10,581 nt of DNA from Magnetococcales bacterium (GTDB taxonomy: Bacteria > Pseudomonadota > Magnetococcia > Magnetococcales > Magnetaquicoccaceae). This document shows positions 1 to 7,455 of the stretch, piece by piece (the first letter of the stretch is position 1; each line of letters opens with the position of its first letter). The position numbers were made by a program, and so were the translations under genes. The stretch lies in assembly GCA_015228895.1 (NCBI GenBank), contig JADGCR010000065.1, forward strand, positions 1-10,581, written 5' to 3'. The notes beneath the pieces are model-generated. The model did not search any database and was not told the DNA's origin. It was given only the letters and a program-made list of their open reading frames with translations.

Positions 1-550
1 GCACATCAAAGGAGAGAGTGTCGGTGTGACCGTGTTTTCCCTGATGATCGATGAAAAGCCGGAGTTCCTCCGACAGGTTGGGGCTGGAAAGCGGAGCGAC
101 GCCACTCCGCGCCACCGTCATGCGCGCCATGGGGTTGACGGACAGAACCCCCTTGTCGGTCAACGCCATAAAGAAATCCCGCAGATTGGATGCGTAGCCA
201 GGGACGCTCTCCGGGCCATCGGTGGTTTCGATCCAGCGCAGAAACTCCTCGACGTGACGTTCCCGCAGGGCGTCCAGGGCCAGACGCCGCGCGGCCAGAT
301 AGTTCTTGAAGCGCCGGACGCGCAAAAAACCGAAAGGCAGACTGCGGGTGTGGTGGTGCTCCTGACAGTAGGCGAGGTAAACCTGCAGGGGCTTTGACAG
401 GGATTGGGCGGGTTTTTTCCGCTTGATGATGACCGGCGTTCCGCACTGGGGACAAAGCCAGGCGCTCCCCGGAGCGACATGGCGTGTGACCTCCCCGGCA
501 ATCGCGGTTTTGCATTCAGGACAGGCGGGCTGGGCGGTTTCTTGGAACAT
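1..550 (-). CDS. Zinc-ribbon protein with integrase-type SAM-like domain (partial, 3' end outside window)
   Basis: I translated this frame by hand: it is open from an ATG at 550 to the window edge, giving 183 visible residues. Residues 10-13 (CPEC) and 33-36 (CPQC) form a two-knuckle zinc ribbon. After a basic linker (IIKRKK, 41-46), residues 54-143 resemble the N-terminal SAM-like core-binding domain of phage-type tyrosine recombinases: a first helix around LQVYLAYC, then FKNYLAARRLALDALRERHV, then SNLRDFFMALTDKGVLSVNP, where the final NP is typical of the family. The catalytic Arg/His/Tyr domain, if there is one, would lie beyond the window, so recombinase activity is not shown. The start is set by AAGAAG about 8 nt upstream and by the 4-nt gap after the CheX-like gene, which implies co-transcription. 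A DNA-binding role is inferred. Two long alternative frames here are GC-driven shadows. Confidence 0.72.
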   Translation of the reverse strand, partial: MFQETAQPACPECKTAIAGEVTRHVAPGSAWLCPQCGTPVIIKRKKPAQSLSKPLQVYLAYCQEHHHTRSLPFGFLRVRRFKNYLAARRLALDALRERHVEEFLRWIETTDGPESVPGYASNLRDFFMALTDKGVLSVNPMARMTVARSGVAPLSSPNLSEELRLFIDHQGKHGHTDTLSFDV

Positions 551-554
551 CGCG

Positions 555-1025
555 TCACTTCTTATAAAAAATCTCCACGAAGAAGGGACCGTTGTCGGTC
601 TTGAAATAACATTTCGTGCTCTCCAGGGTGTGGGTATAGGTGATGGCGTAATTGCTCCCGGTCACCACCTGGGGAGGGGTGAGGAAAATCTGCTCGCTGA
701 TGCGACTCTTGACCGCCCCCGCCACGATGTTCGCCAATTCGCCCAGAGCATCCCTGGCGGTCTCGTCCAGTTTTTCCAGCACCTCGCCGGAAAACGCGCT
801 GGCCAAACCCAATGCCGCGTGCAGCGGGGCCGACAAATGCACCCCCCCTTCGATCATGCCGGAAAAACCGATGATGGCGGTGATGTCGGCCTGGGGTGGC
901 AGGTAGTGTTCATCCTCCGGTTTCTTGATGGCCGGACCAATCTCCAGGCCGATATCAATGGTGAAAAACGCGAGCACCGTCTCATCGATGGCGAGACGGA
1001 TGACCTCGGGAAAAATGTGATGCAT
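555..1025 (-). CDS. CheX-like chemotaxis phosphatase domain protein
   Basis: This is a 156-residue cytoplasmic protein with no signal peptide or membrane segment. It resembles the CheX branch of the CheC/CheX/FliY phosphatases. The mark is the helix GELANIVAGAVKS (95-107), in which E96 and N99 fit the ExxN active-site pair that family members use to dephosphorylate a receiver domain. A preceding segment, IIGFSGMIEGGVHLS (51-65), fits the beta-strand and glycine pattern of the fold. Only one such helix is seen, as in CheX, whereas CheC has two. The start is supported by GGGAGAG ending 6 nt upstream. It lies 81 nt after the hybrid kinase and 4 nt before the zinc-ribbon gene, so the kinase receiver domain is a plausible substrate; that is inference. 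No flagellar or chemotaxis genes are nearby, so a role outside chemotaxis is possible. Confidence 0.75.
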   Translation of the reverse strand: MHHIFPEVIRLAIDETVLAFFTIDIGLEIGPAIKKPEDEHYLPPQADITAIIGFSGMIEGGVHLSAPLHAALGLASAFSGEVLEKLDETARDALGELANIVAGAVKSRISEQIFLTPPQVVTGSNYAITYTHTLESTKCYFKTDNGPFFVEIFYKK

Positions 1026-1106
1026 GTACCGCTCTCCCAGATTAATCAGTGTTCAAATGGATTGTTTCAGAGCATAACGAACTCCAAACCTTTTTGCGAG
1101 AGATAA

Positions 1107-4100
1107 TCATGTCGCCGCCACCGGGTCCACGATCTTTTGCAGCAGATCCAACAACACTTGTTTTCTGAGAGGCTTGGCGAGATAGTGATCGCATCCGGCC
1201 TCGATACTCCGTTCCAGTTCGCCCTCCATGGCGTGGGCCGACAGGGCGACGATGGGCAGGCGGGGGGAACCGGTCTCCCGTTCATGACTGCGGATGCGGC
1301 AGGTGGCGGTGTAGCCGTCCATGATGGGCATCTGCACATCCATGATCACCACATCGAAAGTCTCCTCCCGCACCCGTTCCACCGCCGCCAAACCGTTTTC
1401 CACCACGACCAGTTGGTGTGACGTGTTCATCAGGAAGCCATGGAACAGCATTTGATTGAGTTCCACATCTTCCGCCAGCAGAATGCGCAGGGGTCGTGTG
1501 GTGCGGGACTCCGCGGGTCTCCCCTGCACCTCCTCCCGGGACACGCTCCGGGAAGCGACCCGCAAGGGCAGGGAGAAAAAGAAGCGACTGCCTTCATGCA
1601 ACCGGCTCTCCACCTCCAGTCGTCCCCCCATCCGTTCCACCAGCTGCCTGGAGATGGCCAAACCCAATCCGGTGCCACCATAGCGACGGGTGATGCCCGC
1701 GTCGGTCTGAAAGAACTGCTCGAAAATACGTGCCAACAACTCCTTCTCAATGCCGATACCGGTATCCGTCACCTCGAAAACAAGATCCGGCCGCTGGATC
1801 GGGTCCACGGAGAGTTGGATCGTCACCTCTCCCTGCTGAGTGAACTTGAGGGCGTTGCCCAACAGATTGAGCAGCACCTGACGGATACGGCCATCATCCC
1901 CAAGCACGGTTTGCGGCACATCGGCGGCCACCCGTTGAATCAAGGCGAGATGCTTCTCCACAGCCGTCACCCGCATCAAACCGGTCACCTCCTCCAGAAG
2001 ATCGCGGGGTGAAAAGGGGATCTCCACCAGGGGCACGTTCCCCGCCTCGATGCGGGAAAAATCCAGGATGTCGTTGATCACGGACAACAAGCGGCTACTC
2101 GACTGGTGCAGGTTCCGCACCATGTTGCGCTGTTCGGGATGGAGCTCGCTTTCCTGCAACAGCTCCGACATGCCCAGCACCACGTTCATCGGAGTGCGGA
2201 TTTCATGGCTCATCACCGCCAGGAACTCCCCCTTGGCCAAAGCCGCGGCTTCGGCCTTCTGTTTGGCCTCCCGGAGATCGTCCTCCATCTGTTTGCGCTC
2301 GGTGATGTCACGCGCGGAAGCGAAGATCCTCTCCCCCACCGGAACCGCGCACCACTCCAGCCAACGATATCGGCCATCCCGGCAACGATAGCGGTTGATG
2401 AAATTGATCAGGGAGGTCTGCCCCGCCAACCGGGCCACCGCCTGTTCCGTGGACAGGATGTCGTCCGGATGCACGAAACTGAAAAAGGGCTGGGCCAGGA
2501 GTTCTTCCATGGAGAAGCCGAGCACTCTTTCCCAGGTGGGATTCAGACGCCGGAATCGCCCCGTCGTATCCGCGATGCACAGCAGTTCGTCCACCACGGC
2601 AAAGAACAGATCGATCTCCTCCTTGAGTCGTTTTTTTTCATCGATGTCCTGATGTATGGCAATCCAGACCTTGCCGAAAACCGGATGCTCGAAGGTCGAA
2701 ACCGTGGCGAAACACCAGAAATCGCTGCCATCCTTCTTCCGGTTGTGAATCTCCCCCGCCCACTCGCCGGTCTGCTCCAGGAGATCGATGACGCCGGCCG
2801 CGCTCTCTTTCTGGGATCGGGAGGTGGGCGCGTTGAGCCGGGTGACATTGAGTCCGATCAACTCTCCGGGTTCGTAGCCAAACATTTTGGCCATTTTCGG
2901 ATTGGCATAGACGATCGTGCCGTCACAGGCATGGCAGAGATAGACCCCCTCGGCCATATGACGAAGAATGGCGTCGCTCAAACGCAGGGCGTCCTCGATC
3001 CGTTCCCGGTCCTGGCGAATGTGGTATCCCTCGATGATCTGGGCGCAGGCGGAGAGCACCGGACGCAGAGTGTCCACCAGCGCCTGGTCATACCCTTTGG
3101 GCCGATTGGCCATACCCAGCACGCCGATGACCGATTCGTTGCGCCGGATCGGCATTCCCAGGAAGGAGTGGATCATGGGATGCCCGGCGGGTGGGGCGAA
3201 CAGCAGAAAATTCTGTTCGGGATCGTTGTCGATCAGAGGTTGACCCGCGAGAATGGGCGCGGCCTGGCGGTCCGACATGGCGATGAAGCAGGGCGGGGAA
3301 CAGTTGCTGTCGGCGAAACCCGCCATGGCCAGACACTTCAGACGCAGGGAGCCGGATTGCTCCTGTTGCACCTCGGCGACGAATCCCCCCAGGCTGCCGG
3401 TGAGTTTCAGAATTTCCTGAAGCAGAGTGGAAAAAACCGCGTCGGGATGGGATTCCGCGATGAACAGACTCTGAATGCGATTGATGCAGGCCACCTGGAG
3501 GAGCAGTTGCTCCCTGGCGGCGATCAGGTCCGCTTCGGCGTTTTTCTGGGCGGTGATGTCCTGGATGTGGGCGACGAAATGGACCGGCTGCCCCGCCCCG
3601 TCCCGCACCAGGGAGACGCTCAGGCGCACCCGGATGATGTGACCCAGGGCGTGGCAATAGCGTTTTTCCATGTGAAAGCTCGGCACGACCCCGGTCAGGG
3701 TTTGTTGCATCAGAACCAGGTCGTCCTCCAGGTCGTCGGGATGGGTGATGGCCTGGAAATTCCTGGTCAGCAACTCCTGTTCCTGATAGCCGACGATGGC
3801 GCACAACGCCTGGTTGACCTTGAGAAAACGACCCTGAGGCGAGGCCAGGGCCATGCCATGGGCCGCGGTCTCGAAAGCCCCGCGAAAGCGGGCTTCGCTG
3901 ATCTTGAGCGCCTCCTCGGCCAATCTCCTCACGCCTTTTTTATGCCAGGCCAGGAGGAGGAGCACCAGACAGAAAAAGAGGGTCAAACCGGCCAGAAAAT
4001 GGAGTTGCTGTCTCTCCCGTCCTTGGCGCAAGGCGGTTTCCGGGGAAAAGATGAAGGATTCCCCGCCCGGCTCGTTGCCGAGCAGTTTGCTGCGTTTGAG

Positions 4101-5000
4101 CAATTGATGGATTTTCTGCCACCGTTCCGGGGAGATGTGTCCGATCGCGATGGTGGGATAGAGCATCAGCTCCCGAATGCCATGGGCCTGGAACAGATTC
4201 AGTTGCTTGAAATCATCAAAGGACATTTTGCTCGTGTATTCCGTGGCGATGCGCGTCGCGATCTCCTCCGGGTGGTCGAGGGCGTAGCGCCAACCTTGCA
4301 GACTGGCGTTCAGGAAACGGACCACCTCCGCCGGTTTGTTCCGGGTCACATGCTGATTGGCGAACAGGGAATCCCCGTAAAACTGGATGCCGTAATGTCG
4401 GGTCAGCAGGGTCTTCAACCGCACCCCGGCCTTCATGGCCGTGAAGGGGATGGTGATCTGATAGCCCGGAATGAGATCCACCTGGCCTGTCAGCAGATGC
4501 TGCAAATCGGGACGATGGGGATGGGGAGTGACTTGGGAGGGATTGATCCCTTCGGCTTTGAGCAGGGCTTGAAATTCCACATCGATCTGATCGTTCAACT
4601 GCCTGGCCACCCGCAGGTTCAGCAGTTGGGTCAGATTGTCGATGGTGGTATCGCTACGATAATAAAACGCCACGGCGGATTGTTGAAAGATGGAAGCCAG
4701 CAGAACCAATGGCAGGCCCCGATCCCGACCCATCAGGATATCCGCGGAACCAATGCCGAAATCGGCCCGTCCCTCCCCGACCTCCTGGACCGCGCTGAGG
4801 ATTCTGCCATCGGGCAGCACCCCGGGGCGGATCTCCACTTCCAGGCCCTCGTTGGCGTAATAGCCCTGCCACTGGGCCGCGTAATAACCGGCGAACTGGA
4901 ACTGATGATCCCAGCGCAACTGGAGGGAGAATTTTTCTCCGGCTTCCGCTCCGCCCCCTGTCATCAGAGCCAACGACAGCAACACCCACCTGATCCACAT
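1107..5000 (-). CDS. Hybrid sensor histidine kinase with periplasmic NMT1/THI5-like domain, PAS and GAF domains, and receiver
   Basis: This 1297-residue kinase has a signal peptide (about 1-20) and then a periplasmic SsuA/THI5/NMT1-type binding domain (about 24-310; LRWDHQFQFAGYYAA and YYANEGLEVEIRPG are typical). One membrane helix follows (334-352). Cytoplasmic domains in order are PAS/PAC (368-487), GAF (about 505-660), PAS/PAC (672-790), PAS/PAC (795-905), HisKA with the phospho-accepting H932 in SHEIRTP, HATPase (N1045/N1049, DTGIGI at 1079-1084, GGTGLGLAI at 1108-1116), and a C-terminal receiver with E1177/D1178, phospho-acceptor D1221, S1254 and K1276. All key residues are present, so it should autophosphorylate and relay internally. 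Ligands of NMT1-type domains include pyrimidine precursors and sulfonates; the ligand here is unknown. The start has AGGGGA upstream. A weak promoter-like pair (TTGTCC, 17 nt, TACTTT) lies at 5067-5039. No output regulator is visible except the CheX-like gene downstream. Confidence 0.93.
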   Translation of the reverse strand: MWIRWVLLSLALMTGGGAEAGEKFSLQLRWDHQFQFAGYYAAQWQGYYANEGLEVEIRPGVLPDGRILSAVQEVGEGRADFGIGSADILMGRDRGLPLVLLASIFQQSAVAFYYRSDTTIDNLTQLLNLRVARQLNDQIDVEFQALLKAEGINPSQVTPHPHRPDLQHLLTGQVDLIPGYQITIPFTAMKAGVRLKTLLTRHYGIQFYGDSLFANQHVTRNKPAEVVRFLNASLQGWRYALDHPEEIATRIATEYTSKMSFDDFKQLNLFQAHGIRELMLYPTIAIGHISPERWQKIHQLLKRSKLLGNEPGGESFIFSPETALRQGRERQQLHFLAGLTLFFCLVLLLLAWHKKGVRRLAEEALKISEARFRGAFETAAHGMALASPQGRFLKVNQALCAIVGYQEQELLTRNFQAITHPDDLEDDLVLMQQTLTGVVPSFHMEKRYCHALGHIIRVRLSVSLVRDGAGQPVHFVAHIQDITAQKNAEADLIAAREQLLLQVACINRIQSLFIAESHPDAVFSTLLQEILKLTGSLGGFVAEVQQEQSGSLRLKCLAMAGFADSNCSPPCFIAMSDRQAAPILAGQPLIDNDPEQNFLLFAPPAGHPMIHSFLGMPIRRNESVIGVLGMANRPKGYDQALVDTLRPVLSACAQIIEGYHIRQDRERIEDALRLSDAILRHMAEGVYLCHACDGTIVYANPKMAKMFGYEPGELIGLNVTRLNAPTSRSQKESAAGVIDLLEQTGEWAGEIHNRKKDGSDFWCFATVSTFEHPVFGKVWIAIHQDIDEKKRLKEEIDLFFAVVDELLCIADTTGRFRRLNPTWERVLGFSMEELLAQPFFSFVHPDDILSTEQAVARLAGQTSLINFINRYRCRDGRYRWLEWCAVPVGERIFASARDITERKQMEDDLREAKQKAEAAALAKGEFLAVMSHEIRTPMNVVLGMSELLQESELHPEQRNMVRNLHQSSSRLLSVINDILDFSRIEAGNVPLVEIPFSPRDLLEEVTGLMRVTAVEKHLALIQRVAADVPQTVLGDDGRIRQVLLNLLGNALKFTQQGEVTIQLSVDPIQRPDLVFEVTDTGIGIEKELLARIFEQFFQTDAGITRRYGGTGLGLAISRQLVERMGGRLEVESRLHEGSRFFFSLPLRVASRSVSREEVQGRPAESRTTRPLRILLAEDVELNQMLFHGFLMNTSHQLVVVENGLAAVERVREETFDVVIMDVQMPIMDGYTATCRIRSHERETGSPRLPIVALSAHAMEGELERSIEAGCDHYLAKPLRKQVLLDLLQKIVDPVAAT

Positions 5001-5097
5001 GCGAGTCCCCTGATGCCAACCTGAGGTTTACCGCCATAAAAGTAGCATCAACCTGCGCGGGGGACAATCGCAAAAAAACGGGGACCGGGGAGGCGGT

Positions 5098-5376
5098 TCA
5101 GCAATAATTGCCGGTTGGACCAACCGAACGGTCGGAAACGCCCGGCTGGAGCGTCAACGGGGAGGCGGGGCGAAACACCCAGTTGATTTCATTGGCGGTC
5201 AAGCCGGGCGAACCCTGGAGTTTGCCGCACAATTCGTGGCGTTCCTTTTCCAGCAGTTTGAGGGTGGTGTGCAAGGCGTTGATACGCTCCTCATTGGCTT
5301 CCAGCAACGCCTTGGCATGCAGGCCGCGGGTCGTCAGATGAGCGGACAGGGAATTTTGCTGGACAGTGGCGGGCAT
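5098..5376 (-). CDS. Small helical protein of unknown function
   Basis: This 92-residue protein belongs to no family I recognise. The start was chosen for GAGGAG placed 6 nt before the ATG at 5376. The same frame is open much further upstream, but only because it runs antisense-like through the Sel1 gene. Residues 15-55 are rich in Leu, Ala, Glu and Lys (LLEANEERINALHTTLKLLE) and look like an amphipathic helix or short coiled coil. The C-terminal third is proline- and glycine-containing (WVFRPASPLTLQPG) and ends in Cys. There is no signal peptide or membrane segment. It sits 65 nt after the Sel1 gene and 97 nt before the kinase start, so it could be the last gene of the trpF cluster or a separate unit. 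The AT-rich spacer holds CATAAT, a good -10 match, but no convincing -35. Confidence 0.6.
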   Translation of the reverse strand: MPATVQQNSLSAHLTTRGLHAKALLEANEERINALHTTLKLLEKERHELCGKLQGSPGLTANEINWVFRPASPLTLQPGVSDRSVGPTGNYC

Positions 5377-5441
5377 CGTCGTCTCCTCGATCGAAGTGTC
5401 TGGAATAAGCTTCATTATGCAATGATCAGGCCAAAAAATAA

Positions 5442-6356
5442 TTAACGTATGACAGGTTTCCATTGTCTGGCGCGGGATTGGGCCTGGGCGAGTTGGGAGG
5501 GGTTCATCGCCTCGCTCAGGTAGTCCCGCCGTTCCACGGCCAGGGCGTTTCCCTGGGTGGCCGCCAGTTCCAGCCACATGTAGGCCTGAAGATGATCCTC
5601 GGCGACCCCCTTGCCCTGGGCGAACATCGACCCCAGCGTGAGTTGGGCCAGCGCGTTGCCCTGTTCGGCGGCCATTCGGCACCAGTTGGCCGCCTCCCGG
5701 TCGTCCTGGGGCACCCCCTTGCCCTCGCCGTACAGGACACAGAGGTTGAACTGGGCCAACGCCAATCCCTGGTCCGCCGCCAGGCGCAGCCATTTCATGG
5801 CCTGGGTGTAGTCCCTGGTCACCCCATGGCCCCCTTCGTACAGCAATCCCAGATTGAACCGGGCCAGGGCCAGTCCTTGTCCGGCGGCCAGACGCAACCA
5901 CTTGAGCGCCTCCTGGTCATCCTGGACCTCCCCTTTGCTCTTGCGATGGAGCATGCCCAGATTGAGTTGGGCGTTGGCGTTCCCCTGGTCCGCCGCCAGG
6001 CGATACCATTTGACCGCGGCCCGTTCGTCCTTCGGCACCAGTTTGCCCGCCTCGAAGATCACCCCCAGATTGTACTGGGCGTTGACCGCCCCCTGCTCCG
6101 CGGCGAGTTGAAACCATTTGACCGCCTGGGCGCCATTCTTCGGCGCGCCTTTGCCCTGATAATACATCATGCCCAGATTTTGCTGGGCCACCGCGTTGCC
6201 CTGATCCGCCGCCAACCGGAACCATTTCATGGCCTCCTTGTCATCCTTTGGCACCCCTTCCCCCTTGAGATGCAAAGTGCCCAGTTGATTCTGCGCCTCC
6301 GCCTGACCCTTGCCGGCGGCACTCTGGAGTGCGGTCAATTCTTTCCGGGTGATCAT
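5442..6356 (-). CDS. Sel1-like (SLR/TPR-related) repeat protein
   Basis: This 304-residue protein is built from seven consecutive 36-residue Sel1 repeats (17-52, 53-88, 89-124, 125-160, 161-196, 197-232, 233-268) and an eighth partial repeat from 269. Each repeat carries the pattern G-x-A-x-AQ-x-x-LG, then a Gly-rich turn, then A-x-KW-x-x-LAA-x-Q. The repeats form paired helices stacked into a solenoid that normally binds other proteins. There is no signal peptide or membrane segment, so it is probably cytosolic, whereas many bacterial Sel1 proteins are exported. The start is firm: AAAGGAG lies 4 nt before the ATG. It follows trpF by 17 nt and is likely co-transcribed with it. Its partner is not evident. 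Repeat 3 (GKLVPKD) and repeat 4 (SKGEVQD) have lost the usual GxGV turn, suggesting relaxed constraint or a specialised surface there. Confidence 0.9.
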   Translation of the reverse strand: MITRKELTALQSAAGKGQAEAQNQLGTLHLKGEGVPKDDKEAMKWFRLAADQGNAVAQQNLGMMYYQGKGAPKNGAQAVKWFQLAAEQGAVNAQYNLGVIFEAGKLVPKDERAAVKWYRLAADQGNANAQLNLGMLHRKSKGEVQDDQEALKWLRLAAGQGLALARFNLGLLYEGGHGVTRDYTQAMKWLRLAADQGLALAQFNLCVLYGEGKGVPQDDREAANWCRMAAEQGNALAQLTLGSMFAQGKGVAEDHLQAYMWLELAATQGNALAVERRDYLSEAMNPSQLAQAQSRARQWKPVIR

Positions 6357-6373
6357 GATGCTCCTTTGTATCG

Positions 6374-7027
6374 CTACCTGATGGTTTCCAGGGCGGCCTG
6401 GCGGACACGCCGGATGAAATGCGCCATTTTTTCATGATCCTTGATGCCGGGAGAGGACTCCACCCCGCTGGAGACATCCACGGCGTAGGGACGCACCTGA
6501 CGCACGGCGGTCGCCACATTCTCCGGGTTGAGCCCCCCGGCGAGGATCAAGGGAGTCGGACTGCGATACTCCTTGAGCAGGGACCAGTCGAAGCTGCATC
6601 CCGAACCGCCGTAGTGGGCACCCACCTTGGCGTCCAGCAGCACTGCGCTGACGGGATAACGCTCCAGACCATACAGGTCTTCCGGTGAGGCGACGCGAAT
6701 GGCCTTGATCACCCTGCCGGGCAGACCGCGACACTCCCCGGGAGCCTCGTCCCCGTGCAGTTGCAACACATCCATGCGACAGCAGGCCATCACCTCCCGG
6801 ATTTCGTCCCGGCACGCATTGACAAAAAGTCCGGTGATGGTGATGAACGGCGGGATGTCCGGCAGGATCTTGGCCACCTGCCCGGGTGTCACATACCGTT
6901 TGGAACGGGAATAAAAGACAAATCCCAAGGCGTCCGCTCCGGCCTCCACCGCCGCCAGAGCGTCTGCGGTGTTGGTGATCCCGCAAATCTTGATGCGCGG
7001 CACCGTGGGATGAACCGTTGGACGCAT
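6374..7027 (-). CDS. trpF: N-(5'-phosphoribosyl)anthranilate isomerase
   Basis: TrpF isomerises phosphoribosylanthranilate to the carboxyphenylamino-deoxyribulose phosphate, an early step of tryptophan synthesis in the cytosol. The 217 residues from this ATG form the single-domain (beta/alpha)8 barrel of usual TrpF length. Visible landmarks are RIKICGIT (11-18) with the catalytic base C15, LQLHGDE (88-94), VLLDAK (129-134) with the general acid D132, GGSGCSFDW (140-148), LAGGL (162-166) and DVSSGVES plus PGIKD (184-197), the phosphate-binding region. The start is uncertain. A TTG at 7060 would overlap the stop of the preceding gene (TTGA) and add 11 residues. I prefer the ATG at 7027 because KICGIT then lies close to the N terminus as in homologues, although its ribosome site is weak. 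It stands apart from other trp genes, between a 113-aa unknown and a Sel1 protein. Confidence 0.95.
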   Translation of the reverse strand: MRPTVHPTVPRIKICGITNTADALAAVEAGADALGFVFYSRSKRYVTPGQVAKILPDIPPFITITGLFVNACRDEIREVMACCRMDVLQLHGDEAPGECRGLPGRVIKAIRVASPEDLYGLERYPVSAVLLDAKVGAHYGGSGCSFDWSLLKEYRSPTPLILAGGLNPENVATAVRQVRPYAVDVSSGVESSPGIKDHEKMAHFIRRVRQAALETIR

Positions 7028-7056
7028 GGCTGCGCTATGGTCCCGCAAGGTTCCGT

Positions 7057-7398
7057 TCAACCATTCCCATCCTCGTCGTCGTCCTCGTCTTCTTCATCCA
7101 TTTCAATCCCTCCCACCATCCGGCCCAGGAAATCATACATTTTCCGTTGTTGACCAAAGATCTGCCTGTCCGCTTTCAGGGCGTCGGCCAGAGTGAGGGT
7201 TGGATCAAAGCTGTAACGGAGCGGTTCGTCTTCGGCGATCACATCGTCCAGCAGATAGATCACCCGCTCTTCCGGATACCACTCCTCGATCTTGAATTGT
7301 CGCGGGGCCTCCATGCGGGTGAGAATCGGCGTCTTGTTGCCGAAATCGAGGGTAACACTTTGTCCCGGTTTGAATTTTTCGACTTCTATGCTGTCCAT
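7057..7398 (-). CDS. Unrecognised 113-aa protein with acidic C-terminal tail
   Basis: I do not recognise a family. From the ATG at 7398 it has 113 residues: a beta-rich first half (KPGQSVTLDF, KIEEWYPEERVIYLLDD), a helical stretch (LADALKADRQIFGQQRKMYD, 70-89), and a tail of almost pure Asp/Glu (99-110, encoded by a GAC/GAG-rich run). There is no signal peptide or membrane helix. The start was chosen for AAGGA about 10 nt upstream. In-frame starts at 7467 (ATG), 7443 (ATG) and 7500 (TTG) are open, but lack ribosome sites and would read through a terminator-like hairpin. The stop at 7057-7059 lies 29 nt before the trpF ATG, or overlaps the alternative TTG, so co-transcription and possibly coupled translation with trpF are likely. 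A small adaptor role is conceivable but not shown. Confidence 0.7.
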   Translation of the reverse strand: MDSIEVEKFKPGQSVTLDFGNKTPILTRMEAPRQFKIEEWYPEERVIYLLDDVIAEDEPLRYSFDPTLTLADALKADRQIFGQQRKMYDFLGRMVGGIEMDEEDEDDDEDGNG

Positions 7399-7416
7399 GA
7401 ACGCACCATCCTTGCC

Positions 7417-7455
7417 AAAAAAATCATTCACCCCCACACCCATGGGAGGGTGAAC
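7417..7455 (-). terminator. Hairpin followed by T7, candidate intrinsic terminator/attenuator in leader
   Basis: Read on the minus strand, TTCACCC (7454-7448) pairs with GGGTGAA (7433-7427). The stem extends inward by a T-G wobble and a C-G pair (7447-7434, 7446-7435) and outward by a G-T wobble. The loop is about 10 nt, and TTTTTTT (7423-7417) follows within 3 nt. This has the form of an intrinsic terminator. It lies only about 20 nt before the start of the 113-aa gene, so either it ends transcripts from the dapB/83-aa side or it controls entry into the trpF cluster. Confidence 0.5.

Noticed and set aside
6..558. Two other minus-strand frames of 169 and 132 codons at the left edge
   Set aside because: The third frame encodes paired CxxC knuckles and a SAM-like domain, with a start and spacing that fit the operon. 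The other two are Arg/Pro/Ser-rich shadows.
2106..5024. A 972-codon open frame on the plus strand opposite the kinase
   Set aside because: It is antisense to a kinase with intact domains on the minus strand, has no recognisable domain, and is explained by GC-rich codon bias leaving the opposite strand free of stops.
5072..5090. A T7 run (minus strand) after the 92-aa gene, considered as an intrinsic terminator
   Set aside because: No CGGGG-type 5' arm pairs with the CCCCG directly before the T run, so no stable stem abuts it.
5098..5901. A long minus-strand frame that would extend the 92-aa protein to 267 residues
   Set aside because: The added part is out-of-frame Sel1 coding sequence, rich in Gly, Arg and Pro. 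A clear GAGGAG site marks the start at 5376.
5550..6310. Periodic 108-bp similarity, considered as a tandem DNA repeat or CRISPR-like array
   Set aside because: The period equals 36 codons and the similarity is at protein level: it is the Sel1 repeat series, with no identical repeats or unique spacers.
7071..7100. Plus-strand tcgtcgtcgtcctcgtcttc run, considered as a microsatellite
   Set aside because: It is simply the Asp/Glu codons of the acidic tail of the 113-aa protein, with mixed codons rather than an exact repeat.
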